Of a DNA stretch of 44,176 nt, positions 35,380 through 43,259 are shown piece by piece. The notes below the pieces were generated by a model that did not search any database, was not told the DNA's origin, and was given only the letters and a program-made list of their open reading frames with translations. The number at the start of each line of letters is the position of its first letter. Position 1 is the stretch's first letter. Origin of the DNA: Herbinix sp. (GTDB taxonomy: Bacteria; Bacillota; Clostridia; Lachnospirales; Lachnospiraceae); assembly GCA_029238935.1 (NCBI GenBank), contig JAQZBN010000076.1, positions 1 through 44,176 on the forward strand, read 5' to 3'. Made by a program: the position numbers and the translations under genes.

Positions 35380-35407
35380 TATGAAATTCTCTCCTTATAT
35401 GATATAC

Positions 35408-35448
35408 AGGTTTTGTATGAGCGTTTATAACTCAGACAAAACCTTTTT
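35408..35448 (+). terminator. Terminator upstream of the ABC-2/TetR operon
   Basis: AGGTTTTGT (35408-35416) pairs with ACAAAACCT (35436-35444), with GAG/CTC pairs inside and TTTTT after. It stops plus-strand readthrough before the next promoter. Confidence 0.7.
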
Positions 35449-35471
35449 CATTGAAACGAAAAATAATAGGG

Positions 35472-35500
35472 TTGACAATTTTATTAAATGGGAATATGAT
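35472..35500 (+). promoter_or_regulatory. Strong promoter of the ABC-2/TetR operon
   Basis: Perfect TTGACA (35472-35477), a 17-base spacer, TATGAT (35495-35500). Confidence 0.85.
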
Positions 35501-35506
35501 GTGACC

Positions 35507-35538
35507 GATAGAACTATAATAGTATTTTGAGTTCTATC
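35507..35538 (+). promoter_or_regulatory. Inverted-repeat operator candidate for the TetR regulator
   Basis: GATAGAACT (35507-35515) and AGTTCTATC (35530-35538) are perfect inverted repeats starting at the predicted transcription start. A second palindrome, ACTATAATAGT (35513-35523), overlaps the left arm. Position and the TetR gene at the end of the operon make an autoregulatory operator likely. Confidence 0.6.
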
Positions 35539-35565
35539 TAGTTGATATAGGAAAGGAGTAACAAC

Positions 35566-36273
35566 ATGCTGATTGAGATGCAAGAGGTAGTAAAGTCTTT
35601 TAAAAAACAACAGGTTTTATCGAATATCCATTTGAACATCCATGAGGATGAGATATTCGGAATCATCGGTCCCTCTGGTGCTGGTAAAACAACATTGATA
35701 AGATTATTAATTGGAGCCATTGGTGCAGATAAGGGAAGTATTAAGATAATGGATTATAGTATGCCCAATTTAAAGGCACTTAATGTGATAGGATACATGC
35801 CACAGAATGATGCACTCTATTACGATCTTTCAGGGTATGATAATTTGCTGTTTTTTGGTGGAATGTATCAAATGAAAAGCGAAGAGTTAAAAAGACGTGC
35901 CAAAGAAATGCTGGAATTGGTGGAGTTAGATGGCGATGGTAAGAAGAAAGTAATAAACTATTCCGGAGGGATGAGAAAACGGCTCTCTTTGGCTATTGCA
36001 TTGCTTCATAAACCTACCGTATTAATTCTGGATGAGCCAACGGTCGGTATCGACCCTCTTCTTCGCAAAAAAATTTGGGATGAGTTCAACAACCTAAAAA
36101 GTCAGGGTAAAACAATCGTAGTTACCACCCATGTTATGGATGAGGCTATAAAATGCGATAGGCTGGGACTGATTTATCACGGTAATATCATTGCTTGTGA
36201 TACTGTGAATTCATTACTTAGTAGAACAAAAAATAATTCAATCGAAGAACTATTCTTAGAAAGCGGGGTGTAA
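35566..36273 (+). CDS. ABC-2 type exporter ATP-binding protein
   Basis: 235 residues, one nucleotide-binding domain: Walker A GPSGAGKTT (about 38-46), Q-loop 'GYMPQNDALYYDLSG', signature YSGGMRKR, Walker B 'VLILDEPTVGIDP' and switch His in 'VTTHVMDEA'. It is the DrrA/CcmA-like type that powers ABC-2 permeases. First gene of the operon; it follows GGAGT/AAAGGAG and is followed after 3 bases by the permease gene. Probably exports a drug, lipid or toxic compound. Confidence 0.93.
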   Translation: MLIEMQEVVKSFKKQQVLSNIHLNIHEDEIFGIIGPSGAGKTTLIRLLIGAIGADKGSIKIMDYSMPNLKALNVIGYMPQNDALYYDLSGYDNLLFFGGMYQMKSEELKRRAKEMLELVELDGDGKKKVINYSGGMRKRLSLAIALLHKPTVLILDEPTVGIDPLLRKKIWDEFNNLKSQGKTIVVTTHVMDEAIKCDRLGLIYHGNIIACDTVNSLLSRTKNNSIEELFLESGV

Positions 36274-36276
36274 TCG

Positions 36277-37293
36277 ATGCGAACATTATTTATTATGCGC
36301 AGAATCATAGTACAGACCATCAATGACAAGCGATCCTTGGGACTGATCCTAATTGTTCCGTTGTTTCTCTTTACACTCATCTATTTTTTACTGGGTGAAA
36401 CCGATTATCATGCGGTGATCGCTCACAATGGAATGCCATCACAACTAATCGAAGTGATTGAGGCTGAAGCGGTAACAGTAAAGGAGCTCAGTATCGAGGC
36501 AGGAATGGAGGAAGTGAAGGAAAAGAAAATAGATGCCTTATTATATAAAGAAGGTGATGAGACAGTACTTCTGATGGAGACAAATGATACTGTAAAAGCA
36601 GGGGTAATCCAAAAGGCGATACAGAAAGGGATAAAGAAGTTGAACCCGGCAGGCGTAATGCGGGTTGATTTTCTTTATGGGGATAGTGACGATACCATGT
36701 TTAATAGTTTAGGTTATGTATTACTTGGGGTTATATCCTTTTTCTTAATCTTCATTCTGGCTGGTATATCCTTTGTTCGAGAGCGAACCAATCAAACCAT
36801 GGAACGATTGATGATAACACCAGTGAAGCGATGGCAGGTAGTACTGGGATATACTCTAGGATTTGGTGTATTTGCAATGCTTCAGAGTATTATCCTGTTG
36901 TGCTATGTTACAGGGATATTGAATATGACAATCTTGGGTTCAATTATTTTGGCGGGTTTTGTTATGATACTGTTATCTATGTCTGCGGTATGTATTGGTG
37001 CCTTTTGTTCGATCTTTGCGAATAATGAGTTTCAGATTATGCAGTTTATACCGGTGGTTGTCATTCCACAGATTTTTTTCTCGGGGTTAATCTCACTGGA
37101 TACGCTTCCTTATAACCTTGGAATCCTGTCAAAGATCATGCCGGTGTACTATGCATGCAATGCTCTGGAAGGAATCATTGTGAAAGGCGCTGGTATCAAG
37201 GATGTACTTTCCAGTGTAGTTGCATTAATTTTATTTATTGGACTGTTTTTTGTATTAAATATTTTCGCCTTAAAAAAATACAGAAAGATATAA
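36277..37293 (+). CDS. ABC-2 type exporter permease
   Basis: 338 residues. One membrane span near the N-terminus (about 17-37) is followed by a ~100-residue extracytoplasmic loop and a block of five spans (about 145-335) containing the 'FFLIFILAGISFVRERT' element typical of ABC-2 permeases, with a 'FFSGLISLDTLP' turn. It forms the channel for the ATPase encoded 3 bases upstream. The TetR gene follows after 15 bases. Confidence 0.92.
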   Translation: MRTLFIMRRIIVQTINDKRSLGLILIVPLFLFTLIYFLLGETDYHAVIAHNGMPSQLIEVIEAEAVTVKELSIEAGMEEVKEKKIDALLYKEGDETVLLMETNDTVKAGVIQKAIQKGIKKLNPAGVMRVDFLYGDSDDTMFNSLGYVLLGVISFFLIFILAGISFVRERTNQTMERLMITPVKRWQVVLGYTLGFGVFAMLQSIILLCYVTGILNMTILGSIILAGFVMILLSMSAVCIGAFCSIFANNEFQIMQFIPVVVIPQIFFSGLISLDTLPYNLGILSKIMPVYYACNALEGIIVKGAGIKDVLSSVVALILFIGLFFVLNIFALKKYRKI

Positions 37294-37308
37294 AGGAGAT
37301 CGTATCAT

Positions 37309-37911
37309 ATGACACCGGAAGAAAAAAAACGTAACAGAGTCATGGATTATGCATTTAAAAGTTTTACAACAGCAGGATTTTCCAGAGTTACGATGGATGA
37401 CATTGCCAGGGGAGTTGGAATGGGAAAAGGAACTGTCTATAAACTATTTCCCTCTAAGGAAGCTTTGATCCTGAGTACGGTTGATTATTTTGCTGGACGG
37501 GTTGAACAAGCAATCGAAGAAGTATTAACCAATGATAAATTGACCGCAGTAGATAAACTAAATTTATTTCTAAAAGCAGTGGCCGAGAAACTTTCTGCGA
37601 TTCATCCAGGAATTGTCGAATATTTTGAACGTACCATGCCGGAAGTCTACGAGAAGATTGAAAAGACAAGACAGCGCATTATAATGAATAACTTAGTAAG
37701 GGTCTTGGAGGAAGGGAAGAAAGAAGGACTTATTGATCCTAGAATGGATTTGAATTTGATTGCACATATGGTAATCGGAACGCTGCGTTACATCATAGAG
37801 TCTCAGGTGTTGTCGTCCTTAAATTATTCTTTTGATCAGTTATTTGTATCTATTACGAATGTTATATTGAAAGGCTGTATGACAGAGGAGGGGAGAAAAA
37901 GGCTCGTATGA
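37309..37911 (+). CDS. TetR/AcrR-family transcriptional regulator
   Basis: 200 residues. The N-terminal helix-turn-helix (about 12-58, 'AGFSRVTMDDIARGVGMGKGT' region, abbreviated) is a clear TetR_N domain; the C-terminal helical part would bind the inducer. As third gene of the ABC-2 operon it probably represses its own operon and releases it when the exported compound is present. A matching inverted repeat lies at the promoter (35507-35538). Good ribosome site (AAAGGAG). Confidence 0.92.
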   Translation: MTPEEKKRNRVMDYAFKSFTTAGFSRVTMDDIARGVGMGKGTVYKLFPSKEALILSTVDYFAGRVEQAIEEVLTNDKLTAVDKLNLFLKAVAEKLSAIHPGIVEYFERTMPEVYEKIEKTRQRIIMNNLVRVLEEGKKEGLIDPRMDLNLIAHMVIGTLRYIIESQVLSSLNYSFDQLFVSITNVILKGCMTEEGRKRLV

Positions 37912-38225
37912 TGGAGTATGGATGAAAATAGGGGAGTGTGAAACTATAATTATAAGAGTAATTCATGAAAAAGGTAACAGGCGATTATTAGAGTGTAAAT
38001 GAATATAATACACTCGATAAATCGTAACTGTTACCTTATTACCAAGTTATTAGTCAAATATAGTAAGCATGTGAAGTTATAAAATAAATTGTAATACGAA
38101 GTATTTCATGTGTTTTAAGGCTTAAAATAAGTATTGATTTACTTTTAGCGTCATTTCAATTGTGGACACTTTTTATAAAAAAAGTGGGTTCATAGAAAGT
38201 AAATAAGTATAATAAGGTAACTGTA
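37912..38225. other. 314-base gap between the convergent TetR and XRE-methyltransferase genes
   Basis: No gene. It contains the long hairpin at 37971-38037 and, near 38170, a CACTTTTT/AAAAAGTG inverted repeat that may end transcription of the leftward gene. Confidence 0.6.
37971..38037. repeat. Long imperfect hairpin after tetR
   Basis: AAGGTAACAG (37971-37980) pairs with CTGTTACCTT (38028-38037); inside, CGATT pairs with AATCG and GAGTGT (37991-37996) with ACACTC (38010-38015). Three stacked stems in 67 bases, without a T tract. It may still limit readthrough; otherwise unexplained. Confidence 0.65.
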
Positions 38226-39647
38226 CTACAGTTTTTCAGCCACAATATTTGCACTGCCCATCCAACGACCTATCATGCAATCATAAGGAAAAACATCGGT
38301 GTCAGGAACGGGAATCTCAGTTTCTGTCTGAATTAGCGTATGTTTTGCAAAACCTAAATTCTTTATAATCTCATGCCATTCTTTGATATCATAGATCTGG
38401 CTATAAAATTGCAGCATATCTGGGTCTGTATCAGCTTTTATTAAATCAAGCCATTTCTGTACATTTTCATCTTCTCTGTTACCTATCAAACCAATTGAAA
38501 ATACAATTTTGCCATTTTCTGATAATGCTCTATGACTTTCAGACATTGAGTTTGTAAAATCTGTCATTACACAATCATAGCCACCGCAAGAAGTGATACA
38601 TTCCAGGGAATTGTCCTTAAAGGGAAGATTACAGACATCACAGGCAAGATACACTACTTTAACATTTGGATTTATAGAAGTTTCATCAAAGTAACGCTTG
38701 TCGTACTTTAAAATTCTATGGCTTAAATCGGTCAGGACAAGGACACATTCCCAGTCAATATATTGGATCAGCTGTGCTGCGAAGAACCCCATTCCACTTC
38801 CAATATCAAGTATAACGGACGGCTTTGACTGTTTCAGCGTATAGAGCATATCAGCAAGCCAACTTTTACTTTCGGAAAAGGGGCGGATGTGATCTTTGAT
38901 GCTTTCGTCTATTTTTGGAACGTTATTTTTCTTATAATCATCATATCTGCGAATCCAACTTGACCAGGTATAACCGTGTATCTCTAGTGTTTTAAAATCA
39001 ACAACACCGTCATTGATGTAGAATTTATGTTCCTTACATGAGATAAACTCTTCTGACGTCTTAAAATATTCAAAGTCTCCCCCGCAGATGGGACATTTCA
39101 TAAGCCCGATGATTTCCTGAACAGGGTTGCAGTTCTTATTGATCGCTTGGAGAGTTAAAGCTGATATATGCTTTGAAAATGGTAATATGCTATTCTTATC
39201 GTATGCATTAAGACTGATATCTTGTCTGTAACTATTTCGTTCACCGCCCAAGTTCGAAGTCAGTTCCAGTGTAAGTTTATATTCCAGTAAATCTTTTTCC
39301 ATATACTTTGCTGTTTTGTATAAATACTCTCTTGGCATAATGCTGCTCATAGCGGAAAGAATATTGATATCTTTATCAGATACATCATACCCCCTTATTG
39401 CTTCGCATATCGTATCGCTATCATTTTTGAACTCATCTTTTTCGCTCCCTAATAGATAGTCAATGCTTACTCCAAGGATTTGAGAAAGTGGCAGCAGTAG
39501 CTCTATATCCGGCAACGAACTAGCATTTTCCCATTTACTTACTGCCTGTCCTGATATATAGAGCATATCAGCAAGCTTACTTTGTGACAGTCCACACTTA
39601 TTTCTTAGTTCTGTAAGTCTCTTTGAGAATATATATTTATCAATCAT
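38226..39647 (-). CDS. XRE-type regulator fused to a zinc-ribbon SAM methyltransferase
   Basis: 473 residues in one frame. Residues 5-66 form an XRE helix-turn-helix ('LSQSKLADMLYISGQAVSKWE'-type, abbreviated). A helical linker follows (70-178). A zinc-ribbon candidate has C185-P-I-C188 and C204-x-x-H207 ('KCPICGGDF', 'SCKEHKFYINDGVVDF'), like the N-terminal finger of RlmA-type rRNA methyltransferases. The last part (about 270-473) is a class I methyltransferase with motif I 'VILDIGSGMGF' (278-288), acidic D307 after strand 2 and 'ALSENGKIVFSIG'. The substrate could be RNA, a small molecule or an antibiotic target. The start lacks a strong ribosome site. Fusion of a DNA-binding domain with a methyltransferase suggests a self-regulated modifying enzyme (inference). 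Confidence 0.85.
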   Translation of the reverse strand: MIDKYIFSKRLTELRNKCGLSQSKLADMLYISGQAVSKWENASSLPDIELLLPLSQILGVSIDYLLGSEKDEFKNDSDTICEAIRGYDVSDKDINILSAMSSIMPREYLYKTAKYMEKDLLEYKLTLELTSNLGGERNSYRQDISLNAYDKNSILPFSKHISALTLQAINKNCNPVQEIIGLMKCPICGGDFEYFKTSEEFISCKEHKFYINDGVVDFKTLEIHGYTWSSWIRRYDDYKKNNVPKIDESIKDHIRPFSESKSWLADMLYTLKQSKPSVILDIGSGMGFFAAQLIQYIDWECVLVLTDLSHRILKYDKRYFDETSINPNVKVVYLACDVCNLPFKDNSLECITSCGGYDCVMTDFTNSMSESHRALSENGKIVFSIGLIGNREDENVQKWLDLIKADTDPDMLQFYSQIYDIKEWHEIIKNLGFAKHTLIQTETEIPVPDTDVFPYDCMIGRWMGSANIVAEKL

Positions 39648-39872
39648 ATTCGATTACCCTCACTATTCTTAGTGTTGTTATACCGGTATGATGTAATTAT
39701 ACACCGTTGCGAGAATTTAACAATGTAGAGAGATTTTATACTTTTTTACAGGGCTGTCAACTGTCAGTTGGCAGATGGTTAGTTTTGGGGTATGGGGAGC
39801 GAATAGAGCAGGAGAATAGGGTAGGGATATAGAGTGATGTGTAAATTGAAGCGGAATACTACTTACTAACAA

Positions 39873-40316
39873 CTATTTACATAAAACAATCATATTGTTA
39901 ATCATTTTAAACCCATTCTGTTCGTAAAAGGTATGCGAGGGATAATCCTTTTCGGTATTTAAAATAATGGAATTCATATCATGCTGATGAATATCCTCCT
40001 CGATTGCTTTGATAAACCAACTTCCAATGCCTCTTCCCTGCATATTGTAGCTGACACAAAATTCATCAATATAATACTCAAAGCCTTGTATCCATGGCTT
40101 TTTTATACCGATACTTAAAGCAACGATTTTACGATCGAAAGAAGCTACGTAACCTACAAAATAGTTGTTGTTAAAATGATTATGAAAAAAGTTTACTACC
40201 TGTTCTCTGGAATCGTAAACGTCATACCATGGTTCTTTTGTGAATGTATCGATAAATATATCTACACATTCATTGATCATAGTTTCTTTTAGTTCTAGTA
40301 AAACTAAATTACTCAT
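39873..40316 (-). CDS. GNAT-family N-acetyltransferase
   Basis: 147 residues. The acetyl-CoA-binding motif A is 'YNMQGRGIGSWFIKAI' and the terminal 'SHTFYEQNGFK' is motif B. The N-terminal pattern ('FTKEPWYD') resembles aminoglycoside 6'-N-acetyltransferase-like proteins of Clostridia, but the substrate is uncertain. Ribosome site GGGGGA. It precedes no operon partner closer than 105 bases; another GNAT gene lies upstream on the same strand. Confidence 0.85.
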   Translation of the reverse strand: MSNLVLLELKETMINECVDIFIDTFTKEPWYDVYDSREQVVNFFHNHFNNNYFVGYVASFDRKIVALSIGIKKPWIQGFEYYIDEFCVSYNMQGRGIGSWFIKAIEEDIHQHDMNSIILNTEKDYPSHTFYEQNGFKMINNMIVLCK

Positions 40317-40421
40317 TGTATATCCCCCGACATATTTTATTAAATAAATGAATTATATGTGTTTAGAATGCTTTAAATAAAATAAATTACTTGATTTATC
40401 ACATAAAAAATTATTACTTAT

Positions 40422-40880
40422 CTATAACTCTTTTACCATTATAAACCGTATATCTTCCTCCCCGACAATTTTAAAACCATCTCTTTCGTATATATGAATT
40501 GCTGGAAAATTATTCTTTTCTACCCCTAGAACCATTAACGATACTCCAGCCTGCTTTGCATCCCTGCAGATCATCTCCATAATCTGTGTGGCATATCCTC
40601 GTCTACGGAATGATTCCTTAACTCCGATATAAGCGATCAATCTCATGGAGTCCTCTTTATCAGAACACCAAGCATAACCGATGACCTGCTCCTCCTCATT
40701 TAAGAATGTATACAGATAGTTCCCAGCGCTCTCCATGCCATTTGGCATTAATTCAGCCATCTGTATATGCCAGTCAACCTGATTTTCACCCTCAATTGCA
40801 GAGTAGCCGGAAATCAGTGTATAACAATCTTTTATCATGTCCTCGAATTCCACTTCTGTCACTTTTCTGCTATGTAACAT
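40422..40880 (-). CDS. GNAT-family N-acetyltransferase
   Basis: 152 residues. Motif A is 'FRRRGYATQIMEMI' and motif B 'NFPAIHIYERDGFKIV'. Substrate unknown. Its ribosome site (AAGGGGGA) resembles that of the downstream GNAT gene, from which it is 105 bases away; the two proteins are only distantly alike, so this is not an evident recent duplication. Confidence 0.85.
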   Translation of the reverse strand: MLHSRKVTEVEFEDMIKDCYTLISGYSAIEGENQVDWHIQMAELMPNGMESAGNYLYTFLNEEEQVIGYAWCSDKEDSMRLIAYIGVKESFRRRGYATQIMEMICRDAKQAGVSLMVLGVEKNNFPAIHIYERDGFKIVGEEDIRFIMVKEL

Positions 40881-41096
40881 TATATATCCCCCTTGTTATT
40901 ATTAAGTCATAGCGAATGCTATGCTAATTTCATATAATTGATCTATATACTCGTATCGATTGGTTTCTTTTTCTGTATATTTCCATCATATACCAATATT
41001 AGATTTATTTCAATTATCAGTAATATCCCATCATAAAAATACAACTAATCAGAAAGGCACATCAAATAGAGTCCTGTTTTTGCACCAAAAATGAAA

Positions 41097-41142
41097 GGAC
41101 GCATTGCATCCTAACTAAAAAGTTAGTTTTGCAACACGCCCC
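41097..41142. repeat. Imperfect palindrome with RTTGCA arms (copy 1)
   Basis: GGACGCATTGCA on the left mirrors TGCAACACGCCC on the right; inside, CTAACT (41111-41116) pairs perfectly with AGTTAG (41121-41126) around AAAA. On the minus strand a T-rich stretch follows, so terminator activity there is possible. Confidence 0.6.
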
Positions 41143-41247
41143 CTTAAAATATCATTTTCTGTGGCTACGTATTATATAATCCTATAGATTTACGCCTACT
41201 CAATCGTAGCCGTGTGGCAAAAGCCACCGTCAAATTTATACAGCGGC

Positions 41248-41265
41248 TTATTCCCGCTCAATCGC
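41248..41265 (-). other. guaA-tail-like sequence (possible attachment-site remnant)
   Basis: On the minus strand it reads GCGATTGAGCGGGAATAA, encoding A-I-E-R-E-stop, close to the end of GMP synthase. Over 17 bases, 14 match the guaA end at 43074. It is followed on the minus strand by a short hairpin with TTTT (41216-41246). Confidence 0.5.
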
Positions 41266-41279
41266 AATGTATTCCTTTG

Positions 41280-41327
41280 GGGCTATTGCAAAATGTTGAT
41301 ATGAAGATCAAACATTTGCAACAGCCC
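41280..41327. repeat. Imperfect palindrome with RTTGCA arms (copy 2)
   Basis: GGGCTATTGCAAAATGTT (41280-41297) mirrors AACATTTGCAACAGCCC (41311-41327) with one substitution and one extra base. It shares the G-G-x-C-x-x-x-T-T-G-C-A arm pattern with copy 1. Confidence 0.65.
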
Positions 41328-41389
41328 TGCATTATTACCGTCGAAAAGTTTACATAAATAATCCTAATCGGATAAAACAGAGGATCGAT

Positions 41390-42730
41390 TTAATATAGTT
41401 CAAACTCATAAATCCTGGCTGTATTGGATGTAGATTGCGTTGCTGCTGTAATGTATAAGCGAACATAACGGGCACTAAATGCAGTTACTGTACGATCTGT
41501 AATATTGGAGGTATTATTTGTTACGGTATCAACATCGGTCCAATTTATACCATCCGTACTCTTTTGCAGCTTAAAATTCCGAGTATTATAGGATGTGCTT
41601 TCTCCACCAATTCCAGCATGTTTTACAACCCATCTTGAAATGCTATAGGTTTGACCTAAATCAATTTTTAACCATTTAGCGGAATCTGTGTTATCCGAAC
41701 ACCATTTACTATTGCCATTGCCATATCCTGCGATGGAACCGTCTACCGCTTTGGCAGGTGTTTCATTTGTTACATACTGATTTGCTGTAGCTGTTTTATT
41801 GAGAGCTATATTATTTGAGGTTGGAGGGGTAGATGTAAATACGGAATTAATTGCATTCGCATAGTCTGCTGTTGAATTTGGACTTGATAACTTCATAAGA
41901 TCGTCATATAGCCAGATAAATCCACCATCCGAGGATGACTTCCAATTAGTAAGCTTTGATTGAACCGAGCTTGCAGAGTCTCCTTGGCCGCTATGCAAGC
42001 ACCAGAGACCGGGAATCACGTTCATGCCCATAAGGGATTTCCAGGAAGAAGGGTTATTGCTTGCTCCGCCATCATAGCATTGCAAGTACACACGATCAAC
42101 TGTGGAACCAAGCTGGGATTTTACGCTACTCCAAAAGTTTGAGTTAGTATAGGGACATAAGGTAACCTTCATACCCATAGCGGCACACATTTGCCCAAAT
42201 TGTACCGTTGTATTTACATTGTATAAGGATTCATCATCGAAATTTACTGCGTCAGCTCCGGTTGCATTTTTAAGTGCTAAAAAATTACGGTACAGTACGG
42301 TGTTTGAACCAGTACCATTTGCATTAATTAAGGCTTGAATATTCTCAAAATCACTGCAACCCCAAGCTCCAACACTTATCTCAACACGAGTGACAGAGGT
42401 GGTACCTGTTTTTAAGGACTGCCAGGCAGTAGCCCAGGCTGAGTCTCCTACATAATTTCCGTTTTGACATACCAGCACATCATTGATGTATAAGTCTCCA
42501 TTTGGTTGGGGATGTACAGACCAGATAATTACTGTGTTGAAACCGGAAACCTTTAATTGATTCATGACTGTTTGGCCGCCCGTGACAAAGGGGCCTCCTC
42601 CAAAAATAGCAGAAACGGCGGTAGCTGCTTCCACCTTGATCGGAGAACTTAAAATAGTAAAGAGTGGGAACAGTAAGCATAATACTAAACATAATCCGAT
42701 GTGTTTTCTAACAATGTTTCTTTTTAACAT
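41390..42730 (-). CDS. Secreted GH18-like protein with C-terminal F5/8 type C (discoidin) domain
   Basis: 446 residues. A signal peptide (about 1-36, ending VEAA) is followed by a TIM-barrel-like domain (about 37-300). It has 'VEISVGAWG' (115-123 region), equivalent to the GH18 S-x-G-G strand, and D160-A-V-N-F-D-D-E167, a D-x-x-N-x-D-x-E form of the GH18 active-site motif with the D-x-E pair intact. 'VYLQCYDGG' and 'GGFIWLYDDL' fit strands 6 and 8. Residues 307-446 are an F5/8C (CBM32-like) domain that should bind sugars. It probably cleaves GlcNAc-containing glycans outside the cell. Good ribosome site (AAAGGAGG). It lies between two guaA-tail copies and may be island cargo. Confidence 0.82.
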   Translation of the reverse strand: MLKRNIVRKHIGLCLVLCLLFPLFTILSSPIKVEAATAVSAIFGGGPFVTGGQTVMNQLKVSGFNTVIIWSVHPQPNGDLYINDVLVCQNGNYVGDSAWATAWQSLKTGTTSVTRVEISVGAWGCSDFENIQALINANGTGSNTVLYRNFLALKNATGADAVNFDDESLYNVNTTVQFGQMCAAMGMKVTLCPYTNSNFWSSVKSQLGSTVDRVYLQCYDGGASNNPSSWKSLMGMNVIPGLWCLHSGQGDSASSVQSKLTNWKSSSDGGFIWLYDDLMKLSSPNSTADYANAINSVFTSTPPTSNNIALNKTATANQYVTNETPAKAVDGSIAGYGNGNSKWCSDNTDSAKWLKIDLGQTYSISRWVVKHAGIGGESTSYNTRNFKLQKSTDGINWTDVDTVTNNTSNITDRTVTAFSARYVRLYITAATQSTSNTARIYEFELY

Positions 42731-43050
42731 TTGTTATACCTCCTTTATACTTATTAGAAAAATCTAAAGTTACGATTCTTCTTATTTCCAGTATAGAAGC
42801 AAGATTTTCAATATATTCGAAAAAATTTTATTTTTTATGGAGTAATTTAAGAAAATGTAAATTAATAGAAGATAAAAGCTAGAATCCTTACAACGATTAT
42901 GGATTATTCCACTTTCTCTTTGAAGGATAAGATAATATAAAAGGTCCTGCATTACAAGTTATTCCTATTGCAATTTATCAGTTATGGAATAGCCCCAAAA
43001 GTAAAGCCTCACAAACCCAATATTTATGCGGTCTGTGAGGCATCTGTATT
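42731..43050. other. Upstream region of the discoidin-protein gene
   Basis: AT-rich, no gene. It must hold the promoter of the leftward secreted-protein gene, but I could not choose one. Its right part holds the guaA-type terminator. Confidence 0.5.
42995..43041 (-). terminator. Terminator downstream of the guaA remnant
   Basis: GCCTCACA (43006-43013) pairs with TGTGAGGC (43034-43041), extended by ACC/GGT after one mismatch. Read on the minus strand a T-rich TTTACTTTT follows. It is placed as expected for the original guaA terminator. Confidence 0.65.
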
Positions 43051-43096
43051 CTATTCCCGCTCGAACGTTGCCGCTATTCCCGCTCGAACGTTGCCG
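43051..43096 (-). repeat. Perfect 23-bp tandem duplication of the guaA 3' end
   Basis: 43051-43073 and 43074-43096 are identical over 23 bases (CTATTCCCGCTCGAACG followed by TTGCCG). The second copy is the end of the guaA remnant; the first is an extra copy just past its stop. This fits repeated recombination at one attachment core. Confidence 0.75.
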
Positions 43097-43259
43097 GCGG
43101 TTTTCCCGTAATATCATAGCAGATACGATTTACGTGTTTCACTTCATTTACGATACGATTAGAAACACGTCCTAACAGCTCCCAAGGAAGTTCAGCAAAT
43201 TCTGCTGTCATGAAGTCTGTAGTTGTTACAGCTCTAAGAGCAATTATCAGACAATATAA
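43074..43259 (-). pseudogene. guaA: Displaced 3' fragment of guaA (GMP synthase)
   Basis: The minus strand reads 61 codons to a stop at 43074. The fragment includes RAVTTTDFMTAEFAELPWE, 'RVSNRIVNEVKHVNR' and 'YDITGKPPATFERE', the C-terminal dimerisation-domain end of GuaA (which usually finishes PPATIEWE). An in-frame TAA at 43260 and unrelated sequence to the right show the rest of the gene is absent. No frameshift lies within the fragment. The clean 3' end, with the terminator still behind it, is what an element integrated at the guaA 3' end leaves on its distal side. Confidence 0.85.

Larger units (their letters stand above)
40881..41389. other. 509-base non-coding region with palindromes and a guaA-tail copy
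   Basis: No gene. The first 200 bases hold nothing I recognise. From 41097 on come two imperfect palindromes with RTTGCA arms, a hairpin GGCTACG/CGTAGCC (41163-41211), and a copy of the guaA tail (41248-41265). Confidence 0.6.

Noticed and set aside
38165..38190. Possible IS-end sequence (TGGACACTTTTT)
   Set aside because: Only a short AT-rich inverted repeat is present; no transposase or matching second end is in the window.
41196..41212. A fourth guaA-tail copy (minus strand reads A-T-I-E-stop)
   Set aside because: The similarity is short, and the bases are also explained as one arm of the GGCTACG/CGTAGCC hairpin (41163-41211).
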